From assembly GCA_905236115.1 (NCBI GenBank), contig CAJOOL010000037.1:1-7726 (forward strand): a stretch of 7,726 bases of DNA. Direction: 5' to 3'. Under the pieces are notes generated by a model. The model was not told the DNA's origin and searched no databases. It worked only from the letters and a program-made list of their open reading frames with translations. A program made the translations under genes and the position numbers. Source of the DNA: an uncultured Endomicrobiia bacterium (GTDB taxonomy: Bacteria > Elusimicrobiota > Endomicrobiia > Endomicrobiales > Endomicrobiaceae). Below, in pieces: positions 7,642-7,726 of the stretch (positions are counted from its first letter, which is position 1; each line of letters starts with the position of its first letter).

Positions 7642-7726
7642 TTTTAAATTGTATAAAATTAGAAATTTTTATTATAAATTATAACAATAATAATATTACA
7701 ATAAAAATAAAATAAATCATTCTAAA

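Noticed and set aside
1..7726. CRISPR array, tRNA or rRNA genes, insertion sequences, phage or defence genes
   Set aside because: No regular repeats, cloverleaf-like segments, transposase motifs or terminal inverted repeats were seen, and the coding space is filled by housekeeping genes.

Overview
The window is an AT-rich segment of bacterial chromosome carrying housekeeping genes. It suggests a Gram-negative (diderm), rod-forming organism: there is a PBP2-RodA elongasome pair and a lipoprotein with a lipobox. The phylum cannot be fixed by eye. Low GC and the general look of UvrA, PBP2 and RodA would fit Elusimicrobiota (Endomicrobia-like), but this is a weak guess.

Layout. The first part (1-3703, plus strand) is a tight run of three genes. 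It begins with the 3' third of a ComM/YifB-type AAA+ (Mg-chelatase-like) protein, cut by the window edge. The stop codon of that gene directly abuts the ATG of mrdA (PBP2), and mrdA overlaps rodA by 14 bases. PBP2 (transpeptidase) and RodA (glycosyltransferase) together build the side wall during elongation; ComM probably just shares the transcript. An AT-rich hairpin spanning the rodA stop may end this unit. A 133-base gap follows, with a TATAAT -10 element and a strong Shine-Dalgarno, leading to uvrA (3837-6644), the damage-recognition ATPase of nucleotide excision repair. Another hairpin spans the uvrA stop.

After a 113-base convergent gap, the minus strand carries a lipoprotein alpha/beta-hydrolase (7510 down to 6758). 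Its promoter-like sequence is so close to the ATG that the message may be leaderless. Upstream of it, 7534-7668 on the minus strand holds a short coiled-coil reading frame without a good start, possibly a tiny gene or a decayed one.

Nothing here looks like a new multi-gene system, mobile element, CRISPR array or RNA gene. The points worth a second look are a predicted Cys3-His zinc site in PBP2, a Lys-rich PBP2 tail, a RodA with about 75 extra residues that look like two additional membrane segments, the possible leaderless lipoprotein gene, and the small coiled-coil frame.
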